Shown: positions 15,786 through 25,392, counted from the stretch's first letter. The stretch: 37,635 nt of DNA from an uncultured Lachnospiraceae bacterium (GCA_902773435.1 CACYEN010000049.1:1-37635); one strand, 5' to 3'. A program made the numbers and translations. Notes: generated by a model not told the origin, from the letters alone.

Positions 15786-16877
15786 TTATTTCTTCGTGAT
15801 ATAGCCGAGCGCCTTCAGCGTCTCGGCGCACTCGACAGCTCCTCCCGCGGCTCCCCTCAGCGTATTGTGGGAGAGACCGACGAACTTCCAGTCGAAGATG
15901 CTGTCCTTACGCAGCCTGCCGATGGAGACGCCCATTCCGCCCTCATAGTCGACGTCGAGCCTGACCTGCGGCCTGTTGTCCTCCTCCAGGTACTGGATAA
16001 AGTGCTCCGGCGCGTGCGGGAGCTTCAGCTCCTGCGGAATCCCGCTGAACTCACGGAGCTTTTCGATCAGCTGCTCCTTCGTCGGATTCTTCCTGAAATT
16101 CATGAACACCGTGGCGGTGTGGCCGTTGAGCACCGGAACCCTGATGCACTGGGACGTGATCCTGAGGGAACTCCCACATTTCACGATCTCCCCGTTCTCG
16201 ATGTGTCCGAAGACCTTCAGCGGCTCCTGCTCGGACTTCTCCTCCTCGCCGCCGATGTAGGGGATGATGTTCCCCTCCATCTCCGGCCAGTCGCGGAACG
16301 TCTTGCCCGCTCCCGAGATCGCCTGATAGGTGCTGACGATCACCTCCGCGGGTTCGAATTCCTTCCAGGCCGCGAGCGCCGGCGTGTAGGACTGGATCGA
16401 GCAGTTCGGCTTGACGGCGATAAAGCCGCGCTCCGTCCCGAGGCGTTTCTTCTGGAACGGGATGACCTCGAAGTGCTCCGGATTGATCTCGGGGATCACC
16501 ATCGGAACGTCCGGGGTCCAGCGATGGGCGCTGTTGTTGGAGACAACCGGCGTCTCCGTCTTCGCGTAGGCTTCCTCGATCGCGCGGATCTCCTCCTTCG
16601 TCATGTTGACGGCGGAGAACAGGAAGTCGACGTCCGCGGCAACCTCATCGATGCGGCTCACGTCCCTGATCACCATTGACTTTACGGAATCCGGCATCGG
16701 CGTGTCCATCTTCCACCTGCCCCCGACGGACTCCTCGTAGGTCTTCCCCGCGCTCGAAGCGGAGGCGGCGAGAACCGCGATCTCAAACCAGGGGTGGCCG
16801 CTGAGCAGCGTGATGAAGCGCTGTCCTACCATGCCCGTAGCTCCGAGAATCCCGACTTTCAGTTTTGCGTTTTCCAT
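15786..16877 (-). CDS. asd: Aspartate-semialdehyde dehydrogenase (archaeal/fungal-type)
   Basis: NADP-dependent reduction of aspartyl phosphate to aspartate semialdehyde, the branch point to lysine/diaminopimelate, threonine and methionine. The 363-residue protein starts MENAKLKVGILGATGMVGQR (Rossmann GxxGxxG). It carries the catalytic Cys159 in VKPNCSIQSY and His253 in NGHTATVFM. The NCS-I context and VPMVIPEIN segment point to the archaeal/fungal-like class rather than the E. coli type. The ATG at 16875-16877 has GAGGAGAG 7 nt upstream. A longer in-frame start at 16970 would overlap argH and lacks support. It lies 34 nt after argH and 39 nt before topB. Confidence 0.95.
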   Translation of the reverse strand: MENAKLKVGILGATGMVGQRFITLLSGHPWFEIAVLAASASSAGKTYEESVGGRWKMDTPMPDSVKSMVIRDVSRIDEVAADVDFLFSAVNMTKEEIRAIEEAYAKTETPVVSNNSAHRWTPDVPMVIPEINPEHFEVIPFQKKRLGTERGFIAVKPNCSIQSYTPALAAWKEFEPAEVIVSTYQAISGAGKTFRDWPEMEGNIIPYIGGEEEKSEQEPLKVFGHIENGEIVKCGSSLRITSQCIRVPVLNGHTATVFMNFRKNPTKEQLIEKLREFSGIPQELKLPHAPEHFIQYLEEDNRPQVRLDVDYEGGMGVSIGRLRKDSIFDWKFVGLSHNTLRGAAGGAVECAETLKALGYITKK

Positions 16878-16911
16878 AATAATCTCTCCTCCTCTGTGAA
16901 AATGCCTGTTC

Positions 16912-18303
16912 TTACGGGCGGACCCGCCCTGCGAAGTCCCGGAGCCATTCCCTGCAGGCCCCGAGTTCATTTTCCATATCTCCCGGTGCGCCCTTCGTCA
17001 GTCTCCTCTCGACGCAGGTCTTCAGCGAGATCGCCTCATAGATATCCTCATCGAATGCCGCGCACTCTTTCCGGTATTCCGGAAGCGGCAGGTCGTCGAG
17101 GCTGACCCCCCTCTCTATGCAGGTCAGCACAAGCCTGCCGATAATCCCGTGAGCGTCGCGGAACGGCACACCTTTCCTGACCAGGTAATCGGCCGCGTCC
17201 GTGGCATTCGAGAACCCCTGCCTCGCGCTCTCCTCCATCCTCTCCTTGTTGAAAGACGAGGCGGAGAGCATGCCGGTCATCAGCCTCACGCAGCCCTTCA
17301 CCGTGTCGATGGCGTCAAATGTCAGCTCCTTGTCCTCCTGCATATCCTTGTTGTACGCGAGAGGGAGCCCCTTCATGACCGTAAAGAGCGCATTCATGGC
17401 GCCGTACACCCGGCCGGTCTTTCCCCGGATGAGCTCCGCGATATCCGGGTTCTTCTTCTGCGGCATGATGCTGCTCCCGGTCGCATAGGTGTCGTCAAGT
17501 TCGATAAACCGGTACTCGTTCGCGTTCCAGATGATGATCTCCTCGGACAGCCTCGAGAGGTGGACCATGACGATGGACAGCGCGCTGAGGAACTCCAGGA
17601 CGTAATCCCTGTCGGAGACGCCGTCCATGGAATTGTCGCAGGGCCTGTCGAAGCCGAGGAGTTCCGCGGTCATGCCGCGGTCCAGCGGATAGGTCGTGCC
17701 CGCTAGCGCCCCGCTTCCGAGCGGGCAGACGTTCATCCGTCCGCGGATCGACGCGAGGCGCTCCGTGTCGCGCCGGAACATCTCGAAATAGGCTCCCATG
17801 TGATGGGCCAGCGTCACCGGCTGGGCCTTCTGCAGATGGGTAAAACCGGGCATAAACGTATCCCGGTTGTCCTCCATGACGCGGAGGATCGTCTTCAGGA
17901 GTTCAAGCAGAAGCTCGGAGGTCCCGTCGAGCTCGTCGCGGATATAGAGCCGCATGTCGAGCGCCACCTGGTCGTTCCTCGAGCGGCCGGTGTGAAGCTT
18001 CTTGCCCGCGTCCCCGATCCGCTCCGTGAGGTTCGCCTCGACGAAGCTGTGCACATCCTCCCAGTCCCCTTCCGGGACAAGGGCGCCGGACTTCACGTCG
18101 CTGAGGATGCCGTCGAGCCCCTTCCGGATCGCTTCTCCCTCTTCGGCGCTGATGATGCCCGCGGCGGCGAGCATGGCCGCATGCGCCCTGCTTCCCCTGA
18201 TATCCTGTTCGAGAAATCTCCTGTCAAAAGGCAGTGACTGGTTGAAGCGGTAGACAAGATCGTCCGTCTCTTTGGTGAATCGGCCGCCCCAGAGCTGAGC
18301 CAT
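16912..18303 (-). CDS. argH: Argininosuccinate lyase
   Basis: Final step of arginine synthesis, cleaving argininosuccinate to arginine and fumarate. The 463-residue protein carries the superfamily signature GSSIMPQKKNPD (276-287) with the catalytic Ser, TGRSRNDQ (105-112), and THLQKAQP with His155 at the active site. Length is normal. The ATG at 18301-18303 follows AAAGGAG. A good promoter (18354-18382) lies just upstream, overlapping the end of queH. argG is not in the window, so the arginine pathway is split. It probably heads a unit with asd, topB and the beta-helix gene. Confidence 0.97.
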   Translation of the reverse strand: MAQLWGGRFTKETDDLVYRFNQSLPFDRRFLEQDIRGSRAHAAMLAAAGIISAEEGEAIRKGLDGILSDVKSGALVPEGDWEDVHSFVEANLTERIGDAGKKLHTGRSRNDQVALDMRLYIRDELDGTSELLLELLKTILRVMEDNRDTFMPGFTHLQKAQPVTLAHHMGAYFEMFRRDTERLASIRGRMNVCPLGSGALAGTTYPLDRGMTAELLGFDRPCDNSMDGVSDRDYVLEFLSALSIVMVHLSRLSEEIIIWNANEYRFIELDDTYATGSSIMPQKKNPDIAELIRGKTGRVYGAMNALFTVMKGLPLAYNKDMQEDKELTFDAIDTVKGCVRLMTGMLSASSFNKERMEESARQGFSNATDAADYLVRKGVPFRDAHGIIGRLVLTCIERGVSLDDLPLPEYRKECAAFDEDIYEAISLKTCVERRLTKGAPGDMENELGACREWLRDFAGRVRP

Positions 18304-18353
18304 AGGCTGTCTCCTTTCATCGCTTGTATCATCCGTCAGAAAAATTTTCGTCC

Positions 18354-18382
18354 ATTATAAGTCATTGATTTTCATTTCGCAA
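18354..18382 (-). promoter_or_regulatory. Sigma-A promoter for argH
   Basis: A perfect TATAAT -10 (18354-18359) lies 17 nt from TTGCGA (18377-18382), which matches TTGACA at four of six positions. The -35 sits inside the last codons of queH. The predicted leader is about 45 nt. Confidence 0.65.
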
Positions 18383-19033
18383 CCGTTCTCTCGAGAACAC
18401 ACAGCCGCAGTAATTCTGCCTGTAGAGCTGATATTCCCGGGACAGCTCGATCGACCTCTGGTACCCGCCCCGCTTCTTGAAATCCGACGGGAGCCAGGCG
18501 AGGCCGTACTCCGAAGCCGCGGCCTCCCCGATCTCATTCAGGGCGTCCGCGTCCTTGAGAGGGCTGATCGTGAGCGTCGTCGTGATGTAGTCGAACCGGA
18601 CGGTCTCTCCGGTTTCCGGGTCCTTTGTGCCGGCCGCCGCCGTCTCCGCCGTCTTTCTCAGCCTCAGGCGGAAACACTCGCGGCACCTATCTCCCCCCTC
18701 GCGGCAGGATTCAAGTCCCCTCGCGGCGGCAAAAAATGCCCCGGGCTCGTAACTCCCCTCGATGAAATCGACGGGGTGTCCGTGCGGCTGTTCACTGATC
18801 AGCCGCCTGATCTCACTGACCCTCTTCCTGTATTCATTTTCATCGGTGATATTGGGATTGTAGAAGAAATCCGTGATCCTGAAGTACTTAGAGAGGTACT
18901 CGAAGACATAGGAACTGCAGGGGGCACAGCAGCTGTGCAGAAAGAGAAGGGGCACGCGTCCCGTCCTCCCGTTCTCCCCGATGACAGCGTCGAGTTCTCT
19001 CTGGTAATTGCGCTTTCTGCCGCCCGGGTTCAT
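18362..19033 (-). CDS. queH: Epoxyqueuosine reductase QueH
   Basis: Non-cobalamin enzyme for the last step of queuosine tRNA modification, reducing epoxyqueuosine to queuosine in the tRNA anticodon. The 223-residue protein has the QueH (formerly DUF208) cysteine set. These are LHSCCAPCSSY with adjacent Cys35-Cys36 and Cys39, then Cys117 and Cys120 in RCRECFRLRL, then QNYCGCVFS near the end. Together they bind an iron-sulfur cluster and a second metal. DYITTTLTISPLKD and AWLPSDFKKRGGYQRSIELS are also family phrases. The ATG follows GGAGGGG by about 5-6 nt. It lies 76 nt after the flippase gene and 58 nt before argH. Confidence 0.95.
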   Translation of the reverse strand: MNPGGRKRNYQRELDAVIGENGRTGRVPLLFLHSCCAPCSSYVFEYLSKYFRITDFFYNPNITDENEYRKRVSEIRRLISEQPHGHPVDFIEGSYEPGAFFAAARGLESCREGGDRCRECFRLRLRKTAETAAAGTKDPETGETVRFDYITTTLTISPLKDADALNEIGEAAASEYGLAWLPSDFKKRGGYQRSIELSREYQLYRQNYCGCVFSRERLRNENQ

Positions 19034-19109
19034 TCTCTTCCCCTCCGGATTCTGCTGCTTCAGGTGTTTTGTGATAAGGCCGCTCCCTTTGCAGAGCGAA
19101 GGCGCGCCG

Positions 19110-20750
19110 TCAGCGGATATGGAACTTCCGGAGCAGTGCGAGCAGACGGGTCCCCATCGGCAGTCTCCTGAAATCGTCGTCCGTCAGGTCCGACGTCCTT
19201 CCGTAGACGGCGAAGTAGACGAGAATTCCGGCGAGAACCGAGATGAGAAGGAGCGCGGCGCTCACGGAATACCTGCCGAAGAAAGACGGCAGAAGAAGCC
19301 TCGGTACCCAGTAGACCGCGGCCACCGCGGCCCCCATCACGGCTGCGGAGAGCAGCGGCGCCGTGAACTGTTTCAGGCGGTGGGAGTAGCCGACATATTT
19401 CCTGATCGAGACCGCGTTCAGGACCATGACGGTCATGGAGTAGAGCACGGTCGCGAGGACGATGCCGCTCACTCCCATGCCGAGGATACCGACGGAGATA
19501 AACGTCACCGCGACATTCACCCCGAGGGCGACAGCGGCGTGGATAACCGGGACCGAGGGGTGCCCCAGCCCCTGAAGCACGCCGTTCGAGACGGTTGAGA
19601 GGCTGTAGAACACGACGGAGATCGCGCCCATGCTGAGAAGGACCGCCGCTCCGCCGACATTTCCGCCCGGATAGAGAAGACCGATGACCGGGTACGACAG
19701 GACCGCGATTCCGACAGCCGACGGGATCGAGATGAACAGCGTGAGCCTTACGCACTCATCGATCTTTGAGACGGCTCCCTTTCTGGAGCGCTCCGCCACA
19801 GAGGTCGCGACCGCGGGTATGAGCGCCGTCGACGTCGCGGAGGCGAGCGCGATCGGAATGTTGATGATCGGCCTCACCCGGTACCCGAAGAGCCCGTACA
19901 TGCTCGCGATCTCCTCGGCGCCGTAATTCTGCCTCGACATCATATTCGTGAAGATGACCTGGTCGACGACCGCGGTCATGTTGTAGACGCATGTCGCGAG
20001 GATGATCGGCGTGCACATCATGAAAATGACCCTGAAGACCTCTTTGTAGGTCTCCTCCCCGTGGCTCCGGTCAAACTCGACCCTCCTCCGGATCAGCTTC
20101 CTGTTGAGCCACATCGCGAGCAGCATGATCAGAAGGCCGGTGAGCACACCCGCCCCGGTTCCGATGCACCCGCCCGCGGCCCCGAATTTTCCGGAGAGGC
20201 CGGCATTTCCGAAGAAAGGTTTCGCGAGCAGATAAGCGGCAAGCACGGAGAACACCGCGTTCATGACCTGCTCCGCCACCTGGGAGAGCGCGGTCGGCTT
20301 CATCGTGTTGTGGGCCTGGAAGAATCCCCTGAATACCCCGAGGAAACCGGAGAGGAAGATCGTCGGCGAGAGGACGCGGAGCGCGAGCACCGCGTCGGGT
20401 TCCTTCGCGAGGATGTACGGCGCCCCGAAAAACGCGACAGAAGCTCCGATTCCGCCGGCGATCAGGACGTAGATGAGCGCGGCCTTGAAGACCTTGAAGG
20501 CATTTCTGTAGGCCTTGACAGCGAGGCGCTCCGCCATAACCTTGGAGATCGCGCTCGGGATGCTGTAGGAGGCGACGAGAAGGATGATCGTGTACCACTC
20601 GTAGGCGAACTGGTAGTAGCCGTCGCCGATGTCACCCATGATCATATGGAGTGGGCTTCTGTAGAGCAGCCCGATAACGCTCGAGATCATCTGGGCAGCC
20701 ATCAGAAACGCTGCCTGCCTGACGACTCCTCCTCTGCTGTCATTACTCAT
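19110..20750 (-). CDS. Polysaccharide/lipid flippase, SpoVB/Wzx-like (MOP superfamily)
   Basis: A 546-residue polytopic membrane protein with about 14 hydrophobic segments. Its start RGGVVRQAAFLMAAQMISSV and the motifs LLVASYSIPSAISKVMAERL and LGVFRGFFQAHNTMKPTALSQ are characteristic of the SpoVB/YtgP polysaccharide-biosynthesis group, relatives of the MurJ lipid II flippase. It should export a lipid-linked sugar precursor across the cytoplasmic membrane. The specific substrate (lipid II, or a sporulation or capsule precursor) cannot be assigned. The ATG at 20748-20750 has GGGAG 10 nt upstream. It lies 77 nt after ung and 76 nt before queH. No glycosyltransferase cluster is adjacent, which argues against a dedicated capsule Wzx. 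Confidence 0.9.
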   Translation of the reverse strand: MSNDSRGGVVRQAAFLMAAQMISSVIGLLYRSPLHMIMGDIGDGYYQFAYEWYTIILLVASYSIPSAISKVMAERLAVKAYRNAFKVFKAALIYVLIAGGIGASVAFFGAPYILAKEPDAVLALRVLSPTIFLSGFLGVFRGFFQAHNTMKPTALSQVAEQVMNAVFSVLAAYLLAKPFFGNAGLSGKFGAAGGCIGTGAGVLTGLLIMLLAMWLNRKLIRRRVEFDRSHGEETYKEVFRVIFMMCTPIILATCVYNMTAVVDQVIFTNMMSRQNYGAEEIASMYGLFGYRVRPIINIPIALASATSTALIPAVATSVAERSRKGAVSKIDECVRLTLFISIPSAVGIAVLSYPVIGLLYPGGNVGGAAVLLSMGAISVVFYSLSTVSNGVLQGLGHPSVPVIHAAVALGVNVAVTFISVGILGMGVSGIVLATVLYSMTVMVLNAVSIRKYVGYSHRLKQFTAPLLSAAVMGAAVAAVYWVPRLLLPSFFGRYSVSAALLLISVLAGILVYFAVYGRTSDLTDDDFRRLPMGTRLLALLRKFHIR

Positions 20751-20827
20751 GAACTGTATTACTCCCGGAAGGCGGAAATCCGCCGAATCAGTATTGTCAG
20801 AAATCAGATGCGCCGGCAGCCCGAAGG

Positions 20828-21508
20828 TCAGCCGCGGCCAAGATCGGGAATCCGCCAGTCGATCGGTTCAATTCCCTCGCTTTTGAGGTATTCGTTGCAC
20901 CTCGAGAACGGGCGGCTTCCGAAGAAACCGTTGTACGCGGAGAGCGGCGACGGGTGCGCCGACTCGATGATGAAATGCCTGGGATTCGTGATCATCGATT
21001 TCTTCTTCCGCGCGGCGCTGCCCCAGAGGATGAAGACAAGCGGCCGGTCGAGACCCGCGAGAACGCGAATCGCGGCGTCGGTGAACTCCTCCCAGCCGAT
21101 GTTCCTGTGGGAATTCGCCGCGTGTGCCCTGACCGTCAGGACGGTGTTGAGCAGAAGGACGCCCTCTCCGGCCCATTTTGTGAGATCCCCGTTGTCCGGA
21201 ACCGGAAAACCCAGGTCGTCGTGCAGCTCCGCGAAGATGTTCACAAGGGACGGCGGAATCCTGACCCCCGGGTGCACGGAGAAGCAGAGGCCGTTCGCCT
21301 GGCCGGGCTCATGATAGGGGTCCTGCCCGAGAATGACGGCCTTTACCTTCTCAAGCGGGGTAAAGTTGAAGGCGTTGAAGATATCCTTTCCCGGAGGATA
21401 GACCGTCTGCGTGCGGTATTCCTCGAGCACTTTCCTGTAGAGCGCCGCGTAGTACGGCTTGCCGAACTCAGGCTTCAGCGCCTGTTCCCATGCCCCGGTA
21501 ACTGCCAT
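20828..21508 (-). CDS. ung: Uracil-DNA glycosylase (family 1)
   Basis: Excises uracil from DNA at the start of base excision repair. The 226-residue protein has the water-activating loop VILGQDPYHEPGQANGLCFS (Asp63, His66), the Pro-rich IPPSL segment, FILWG, and the Leu-intercalation loop HPSPLSAY with His185. Length is typical. The ATG at 21506-21508 lies about 10 nt after AAGGAG. It sits 41 nt after hisF and 77 nt before the flippase gene, all on the minus strand, so it is probably carried on the hisH-hisF transcript. The linkage appears incidental. Confidence 0.97.
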   Translation of the reverse strand: MAVTGAWEQALKPEFGKPYYAALYRKVLEEYRTQTVYPPGKDIFNAFNFTPLEKVKAVILGQDPYHEPGQANGLCFSVHPGVRIPPSLVNIFAELHDDLGFPVPDNGDLTKWAGEGVLLLNTVLTVRAHAANSHRNIGWEEFTDAAIRVLAGLDRPLVFILWGSAARKKKSMITNPRHFIIESAHPSPLSAYNGFFGSRPFSRCNEYLKSEGIEPIDWRIPDLGRG

Positions 21509-21549
21509 GTGAGATATGCTCCTTTAGATCATAGTAATGAGGGTAAACG

Positions 21550-22311
21550 TCAGATCCGGACCGGAACCCCGCTCTCCATGAGGTAGGTCTTCACCTCTTC
21601 AATCGTCAGCTCCCGGAAATGGAACAGGGACGCGGCGAGCGCCGCGTCTGCGCCGCCTTCTGTGAGAGCGGCCCTGAAATCCTCGGGCTTTCCGGCTCCT
21701 CCGGAGGCGATCACCGGAACCCCGACGGCGTCGGAGACGGCCCTCGTCAGCTCAAGGTCGTATCCTGCCTTAGTCCCGTCACAGTCCATCGACGTCAGCA
21801 GGATCTCCCCCGACCCGAGCGACACGGCCTTCCTCGCCCACTCCACGGCGTCGATTCCCGTGTCCTCGCGGCCCCCCTTCACATAGACGTTCCAGCCGTC
21901 CCCGGAGCTGCGCCGCTTCGCGTCGATCGCGACGACGATGCACTGGTTGCCGAATCTCTCGGCTCCCTCCCGGATGAGATCCGGGTTCATGACCGCGGCC
22001 GTGTTGATCGAGATCTTGTCAGCTCCCTCGCGGAGAATACGGTTCATGTCGTCGACGGTCCTGATGCCTCCCCCGACCGTGAAGGGGATGAAGACCTGCT
22101 CCGCCACCCTCCTGACCATCTCCACGACGGTGTCGCGGCGGTCTGACGACGCGGTGATGTCCAGAAATACAAGCTCGTCGGCGCCCTCGAGATTATAGGC
22201 CTTCGCCACTTCGACGGGATCTCCCGCGTCAATGAGGTTGATGAAGTTCACGCCCTTGACGACCCTGCCGCCGTTCACGTCGAGGCACGGGATAATACGT
22301 TTTGTAAGCAT
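21550..22311 (-). CDS. hisF: Imidazole glycerol phosphate synthase, cyclase subunit
   Basis: With HisH, converts PRFAR and glutamine-derived ammonia to imidazole glycerol phosphate and AICAR in histidine synthesis. The 253-residue TIM barrel starts [20 protein letters not shown] with catalytic Asp11. The second catalytic Asp130 is in IVVAIDAKR, and the phosphate loops FTVGGGIRT and [13 protein letters not shown] are intact. The ATG at 22309-22311 follows AGGAGG by 7 nt. In-frame sequence further upstream overlaps hisH and is not a start. It lies 11 nt after hisH. The other his genes are not in the window. Confidence 0.97.
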   Translation of the reverse strand: MLTKRIIPCLDVNGGRVVKGVNFINLIDAGDPVEVAKAYNLEGADELVFLDITASSDRRDTVVEMVRRVAEQVFIPFTVGGGIRTVDDMNRILREGADKISINTAAVMNPDLIREGAERFGNQCIVVAIDAKRRSSGDGWNVYVKGGREDTGIDAVEWARKAVSLGSGEILLTSMDCDGTKAGYDLELTRAVSDAVGVPVIASGGAGKPEDFRAALTEGGADAALAASLFHFRELTIEEVKTYLMESGVPVRI

Positions 22312-22322
22312 ATGCGCGCCTC

Positions 22323-22928
22323 CTACTTGATATCGACGAAATTTCTGAGTATTCGAAGGCCGATCTCCCCCGACTTCTCCGGGTGGAACTGGACAGCTGA
22401 AACTTTGTCCTTCTCGACCGCGGCGTGGAAGATGATGCCGTGCTTGCTGACCGCCGTCACGATCTTTTCCTCCTCCGCCTCGACGTAATAGGAATGGACA
22501 AAGTACACATAGCTGCTTGGGATGTCCCGGAAGAGTCTCCCGCCGTTCATCATGTGGATGGAATTCCACCCGATCTGGGGGACCTTGATGCCGGGTTCCT
22601 CGCGGAACCTCCTGCAGGTTCCCTTAAAGACGGCAAGGCCCGGGATGCCGGGACTCTCCTCGCTCTTCTCAAAGAGAAGCTGCATGCCGACGCAGATTCC
22701 GAGAAACGGGATCTCCTTCAGGATTACGTCCCGGATGACCTCATCCATTCCGTATCTCCGGAGCTTTTCGGCGGCGTCGCCGAAATTCCCGACTCCCGGC
22801 AGCACGACATGATCCGCGCCTAAGATTGTCCCCGGATCCCGGGTAATCTCTGCCTTTTTACCGAGTTTTAAAAATGCCTTCTCGACACTCCTGACATTTC
22901 CCGCGTCATAATCAATGATGGCGACCAT
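22323..22928 (-). CDS. hisH: Imidazole glycerol phosphate synthase, glutamine amidotransferase subunit
   Basis: Class I glutaminase that feeds ammonia to HisF. The 201-residue protein starts [19 protein letters not shown]. The catalytic triad is Cys79 in LGICVGMQ, His182 and Glu184 in [19 protein letters not shown] is the family oxyanion region. The ATG at 22926-22928 follows GGAGGAG. An upstream in-frame ATG at 22967 lacks a better site. It is followed by hisF after 11 nt and preceded by the histidine kinase gene, whose stop is 66 nt upstream. Confidence 0.97.
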   Translation of the reverse strand: MVAIIDYDAGNVRSVEKAFLKLGKKAEITRDPGTILGADHVVLPGVGNFGDAAEKLRRYGMDEVIRDVILKEIPFLGICVGMQLLFEKSEESPGIPGLAVFKGTCRRFREEPGIKVPQIGWNSIHMMNGGRLFRDIPSSYVYFVHSYYVEAEEEKIVTAVSKHGIIFHAAVEKDKVSAVQFHPEKSGEIGLRILRNFVDIK

Positions 22929-22994
22929 CCGCGCTCCTCCAAATCCGACCGCTCTTTTGTCCTCCACTGATTATAGCCTCAGAAGCGCCATTTA

Positions 22995-24545
22995 TCAATC
23001 AGGTGTTTTCTCTGCGGCTCCCGCGGGTCCCGCGGAAGTCCCGGCGTCCAGCGTGAACCAGAACTCCACGCCGTCCTCGAGGTTCTCCGCGCCGCAGGCC
23101 TGGTTATGTCCGTCCATGATCGCCTTGACGATCGACAGGCCGATGCCCGAACCCCCGTACGCCCTCGTCCTCGCCTTGTCCACCTTGTAGAACTTCTCAA
23201 AGACGTGGGGCAGGTCGCTCTCGGGGATGGGGCTTCCGGTATTCCTGACCGTCACCTTCACGGTGTCGCCCTGCCGCTCCGTCCTGACGTCGATCTCTTT
23301 CCTTCCCTCCGCGTGGTTGACCGCGTTGCTGAGGTAATTGGTCAGGACCTCCTCGATCTTGAACGAGTCCCCCCAGACCATGACCGGCCCGTCGCTGGCG
23401 TACCTGATGGTGACCCCCTGGCTGTCCGCGATCAGGCTCATGCCGGCGATGACGCCGTCGATCACCTCGTGGAGATCAAAGTATTCCATCCGGACGGGAT
23501 CATTTCCGAACTCGATCTGGTTCAGCGTGAGCAGTTTTCTGACCATCGAGTTCATCTTCGACGCCTCGTCGATGATGACATCGAGGTAGAAATCCCTGCT
23601 CTCGGGGTCCTCCGCGATATTGTCCTTGAGCCCCTCGGCGTAGCCCTGTATAAGTGCAAGCGGCGTCTTCAGTTCGTGAGAGACGTTGTTGAGGAATTCC
23701 TTCCTGACCTCGTCGATCTGCGTCTTCCTCTCATTGTCCTTCTGGAGCTCGGCGTTGACGGATTTCAGCTCTGAGATGCTCGCTTCGAGACCGGCCGACA
23801 TCTTGTTGAAGCTCTCGCCGAGGGCGCCGATCTCATTCTGCTCCTCTCCTGTGTACTTCGCCCCGAAATCCATCGCGGCCATGCGCCTGGACAGGTCGGT
23901 CAGCTGCTTGATCGGGCGCGTGTAGCGCTTCATGATAAACGGGATGATGAAGAGGCTCGCGAGTATCGTGATCACGCCCACGAGCGTGTAGAAGATCAGG
24001 GTGAGCCTGACGGATTCCGTCATGCTCTCGAGCGGCGTCTGAAGAAGGAACCAGTACCCGTTGTCGAGCTGGCCCCACATCTCCAGATAGTTCGTGTTGA
24101 TCTTGGAGTCCGTGGTCTCCTGCAGCGTATATTCATCCGTCTTTTTGAGGACGGTGATCCGGTCGCTGTAGAGGCCCGAGACATATCCGAACAGCCTCGT
24201 GCTGTTCCGTCTCGCGTCCTGCTTTGTGGAGTGGGGGTCCGAGAGGTCGGAGTTCGTCATGAGGATCATGATGTTGTCCCTCACGGACATCTCCATGACC
24301 TCGTCGCTCAGGTTCGCGACGTCGTTTGACATCTCGACGAGCTTGCTGTACGCGTCCTTCATCGTCCGGATCTTGAACTGCTTGTAAAACGGACCGAGCC
24401 ACAGCCAGGTCAGAAGGCCGATGATGATGAGGTCCGCGGCGATAATGGCGACCAGCAGCCTGGACAGTTCCCCCTGCATCGACTGGCCTGCGGCTTTCCG
24501 GGCGGCCGCGCTCCGTTTACGAGCGGAAGCAGGCAGATTCTGCAT
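22995..24545 (-). CDS. Membrane sensor histidine kinase (HAMP, HisKA, HATPase)
   Basis: The sensor of a two-component system. The 516-residue protein has a basic cytoplasmic start, a membrane segment at about 29-51, and an extracellular region of about 130 residues with no recognised ligand motif. A second membrane segment lies at about 180-204, then HAMP (205-258). HisKA has the phospho-acceptor His290 in LNNVSHELKTPLALIQGYA, and a HATPase domain follows with NYLSNAVNHA, FEKFYKVDKAR and GSGIGLSIVKAIM. The C-terminus carries a short Ala/Gly-rich tail. The gene begins 14 nt after the response regulator, so the pair is one operon. The ATG follows AAGGA. The stimulus is unknown. Confidence 0.94.
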   Translation of the reverse strand: MQNLPASARKRSAAARKAAGQSMQGELSRLLVAIIAADLIIIGLLTWLWLGPFYKQFKIRTMKDAYSKLVEMSNDVANLSDEVMEMSVRDNIMILMTNSDLSDPHSTKQDARRNSTRLFGYVSGLYSDRITVLKKTDEYTLQETTDSKINTNYLEMWGQLDNGYWFLLQTPLESMTESVRLTLIFYTLVGVITILASLFIIPFIMKRYTRPIKQLTDLSRRMAAMDFGAKYTGEEQNEIGALGESFNKMSAGLEASISELKSVNAELQKDNERKTQIDEVRKEFLNNVSHELKTPLALIQGYAEGLKDNIAEDPESRDFYLDVIIDEASKMNSMVRKLLTLNQIEFGNDPVRMEYFDLHEVIDGVIAGMSLIADSQGVTIRYASDGPVMVWGDSFKIEEVLTNYLSNAVNHAEGRKEIDVRTERQGDTVKVTVRNTGSPIPESDLPHVFEKFYKVDKARTRAYGGSGIGLSIVKAIMDGHNQACGAENLEDGVEFWFTLDAGTSAGPAGAAEKTPD

Positions 24546-24559
24546 ATCTCTTTATCCTT

Positions 24560-25243
24560 TCACGCTTCATCCGGCTCAAATTTGTAGCCCATGCCCCAGA
24601 TGGTCTTGATGAGGTTGCCCTTTTCACCCATCTTGCTGCGAAGCTTCTTCACGTGGGTATCGATGGTCCGGGCGTCTCCGTAATAGTCGTAATTCCAGAC
24701 CGCGTTCAGGATCTTCTCGCGGCTTAAGGCGATCCCCTTGTTCTCCACGAAATACGAGAGCAGCTCAAATTCCTTGAAGGAGAGATCGATCTCCTGCCCG
24801 TCGATCGTCACCTTGTGGGCTGTCTTGTCGATCCGGATCCCGCCCGCGTCCAGCACGTCCTCCGCGGCAGCACCGACGGAGCGGCGCAGAACCGCGTCAA
24901 CCCTGGCCACGAGGATCTTCGGTGAAAACGGCTTCGAGATATACTCGTCGACGCCGAGGTTGAAGCCAAGCAGTTCATCCCTCTCATCACCCCTTGCCGT
25001 CAGCATGATAATCGGGACTTTGGAATACTGCCTGATCTCGCGAACGACCTGCCAGCCGTCCATCTTCGGCATCATGACATCAAGCAGGATGAGGGAAATA
25101 TCCTTCTCGCCGAAAAAGAGGTCGACAGCCTCCTCGCCGTCCCCGGCCTCGATCACGTGGTAGTTCTGCTTCTCAAGAAAGTCCCGGACAAGTTTTCTCA
25201 TGCGGACTTCGTCGTCAACGACCAGAATCTTAAGGTTATCCAT
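24560..25243 (-). CDS. OmpR/PhoB-family response regulator
   Basis: DNA-binding partner of the adjacent histidine kinase. The 227-residue protein has a receiver domain (VVDDE at the start, phospho-acceptor Asp55 in LILLDVMMPKMDGW, Thr82, Lys104 in YISKPFSP). It ends in a winged-helix effector (LSFKEFELLSYFVENKGIAL, RTIDTHVKKLRSKMGEKG, IKTIWGMGYKFEPDE). The ATG follows GGGAGG by about 6 nt. A TATAAT element at 25295-25300 lies about 50 nt upstream. A CGGGC/GCCCG hairpin (about 25256-25270) directly abuts the ribosome site and could affect its use. The regulon cannot be told from sequence. Confidence 0.95.
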   Translation of the reverse strand: MDNLKILVVDDEVRMRKLVRDFLEKQNYHVIEAGDGEEAVDLFFGEKDISLILLDVMMPKMDGWQVVREIRQYSKVPIIMLTARGDERDELLGFNLGVDEYISKPFSPKILVARVDAVLRRSVGAAAEDVLDAGGIRIDKTAHKVTIDGQEIDLSFKEFELLSYFVENKGIALSREKILNAVWNYDYYGDARTIDTHVKKLRSKMGEKGNLIKTIWGMGYKFEPDEA

Positions 25244-25294
25244 ATTTTTCCTCCCGGGCTTTCCGGCCCGCTGTCTTTTCAGGTATTTTCATCC

Positions 25295-25300
25295 ATTATA
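25295..25300 (-). promoter_or_regulatory. -10 element ahead of the two-component operon
   Basis: Perfect TATAAT on the minus strand in the gap before the response regulator. A TTCACA sequence lies upstream but 20 nt away, outside normal spacing. The promoter may therefore rely on an activator, possibly the response regulator itself, although no direct repeats were clear. Confidence 0.45.
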
Positions 25301-25347
25301 TCCGTCTTGTTTGAATAAAGTGTGAAGACACGGGAAGCGGAGGACAT

Positions 25348-25371
25348 AAAAAAGCGGGGCCTTCGCCCCGC
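25348..25371 (-). terminator. Intrinsic terminator after the acidic secreted protein gene
   Basis: GCGGGGC and GCCCCGC pair around a 4-nt loop, and six T follow on the minus strand. It lies 21 nt after the stop codon of the 25393 gene and separates that gene from the two-component operon. Confidence 0.9.
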
Positions 25372-25392
25372 CTCGTAAACTCGTAAACCTTT